Assembly: GCA_903907615.1 (NCBI GenBank)
Contig: CAIVOR010000290.1
Location: forward strand, 1 to 6,506
Reading direction: 5' to 3'
DNA length: 6,506 bases
Origin: an uncultured Microbacteriaceae bacterium
GTDB taxonomy: Bacteria; Actinomycetota; Actinomycetes; Actinomycetales; Microbacteriaceae
Shown here in pieces: positions 6,092 to 6,506 of the stretch; positions within the stretch are counted from its first letter, which is position 1; every line of letters starts with the position of its first letter. The notes beneath the pieces were generated by a model that ran no database searches, had not been told where the DNA came from, and saw only the letters and a list, made by a program, of their open reading frames with translations. A program made the translations under genes and the position numbers.

Positions 6092-6506
6092 GTGAACCCG
6101 TTGGACAACACTTGGCTCCTGTTGGCCTATCTCTCACCGCTCATTGTGGTGATGACCATCATCGACATTCGGGGTTCGCTCTATGGGCGCCGCATTCTGC
6201 ATTTGCCCAAAGGAAACTTCGTTCGACGACTCGTTCTCGAAGCGCTCGACCCCGTGATGGAGTTCCTGTTTATTGGCGCCGTGCTGTGGCGCGACCTCAC
6301 CACCGACCCGTGGCACGTGCTCGCCGGCGCCGTGGGCGTCGTGGGCGGCTACTTTGTCGCCCGCTACCGGGCTCGCATCATGTACGTTCGCGCGCTCCCC
6401 GAATACCAGGCGATCATCGTGCGCCGCAGTTTCGCCGAATACATCGTGGTGATATTTCTCATCACGGTAAAGCTGCTCTCCGAAAACACGGCGCTGACCA
6501 ACTACG
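6092..6506 (+). CDS. Small multi-pass membrane protein of unknown function (3' end off the window)
   Basis: An open frame from GTG 6092 runs to the right edge with 138 complete codons and no stop. It is the only gene on the plus strand and is divergent from the hyu operon. Seen: hydrophobic stretches at about residues 8-25, 54-67, 75-91 and 115-130, consistent with four membrane helices, separated by basic patches (RGSLYGRR near 27-34, VRRLVLE near 44-50, ARYRARIMYVR near 90-100). A short region with LPKGNFVRR probably lies on the cytoplasmic side by the positive-inside rule. There is no signal peptide distinct from the first helix and no catalytic motif I recognise. The start is supported by a TANNNT box 7 nt upstream rather than by a Shine-Dalgarno. 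I do not recognise the family, and nothing ties it functionally to the operon. Confidence 0.75.
   Translation, partial: MNPLDNTWLLLAYLSPLIVVMTIIDIRGSLYGRRILHLPKGNFVRRLVLEALDPVMEFLFIGAVLWRDLTTDPWHVLAGAVGVVGGYFVARYRARIMYVRALPEYQAIIVRRSFAEYIVVIFLITVKLLSENTALTNY

Overview
The window looks like a piece of a G+C-rich actinobacterial chromosome (Actinomycetota, perhaps Microbacteriaceae or a relative). This rests on the strong preference for C/G at third codon positions, two GTG starts, and an apparently leaderless gene. The genus cannot be read from the sequence.

About 5.9 kb is one tightly packed minus-strand operon, transcribed right to left. In order it encodes HyuA (ATP-binding hydantoinase/oxoprolinase subunit, 5899-3800), HyuB (metal-binding subunit, 3800-2028), a class III PLP enzyme of the AGXT2-like/phospho-lyase type (2023-752), and an APH/choline-kinase-fold kinase resembling hydroxylysine kinase (755 to the left edge, 3' end missing). 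The junctions are a TAATG overlap (hyuA/hyuB), a 4-nt gap (hyuB/PLP enzyme) and an ATGA overlap (PLP enzyme/kinase), so the four products are probably made together.

A 192-bp divergent spacer (5900-6091) separates this operon from a plus-strand gene for a small multi-pass membrane protein that I do not recognise (6092 to the right edge, truncated). The spacer holds several short inverted repeats, a good Shine-Dalgarno for hyuA, and an actinobacterial TANNNT -10 box placed for leaderless transcription of the membrane-protein gene.

Working model (inference): HyuAB uses ATP to open a lactam, imide or hydantoin-like ring, releasing an amino acid or amino alcohol that carries a hydroxyl group. 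The kinase phosphorylates the hydroxyl. The PLP enzyme then eliminates phosphate and ammonia to leave an aldehyde or semialdehyde for oxidation by enzymes outside the window. The combination of an ATP-dependent ring-opening enzyme with a kinase/phospho-lyase pair is the most interesting thing here. The substrate is unknown.
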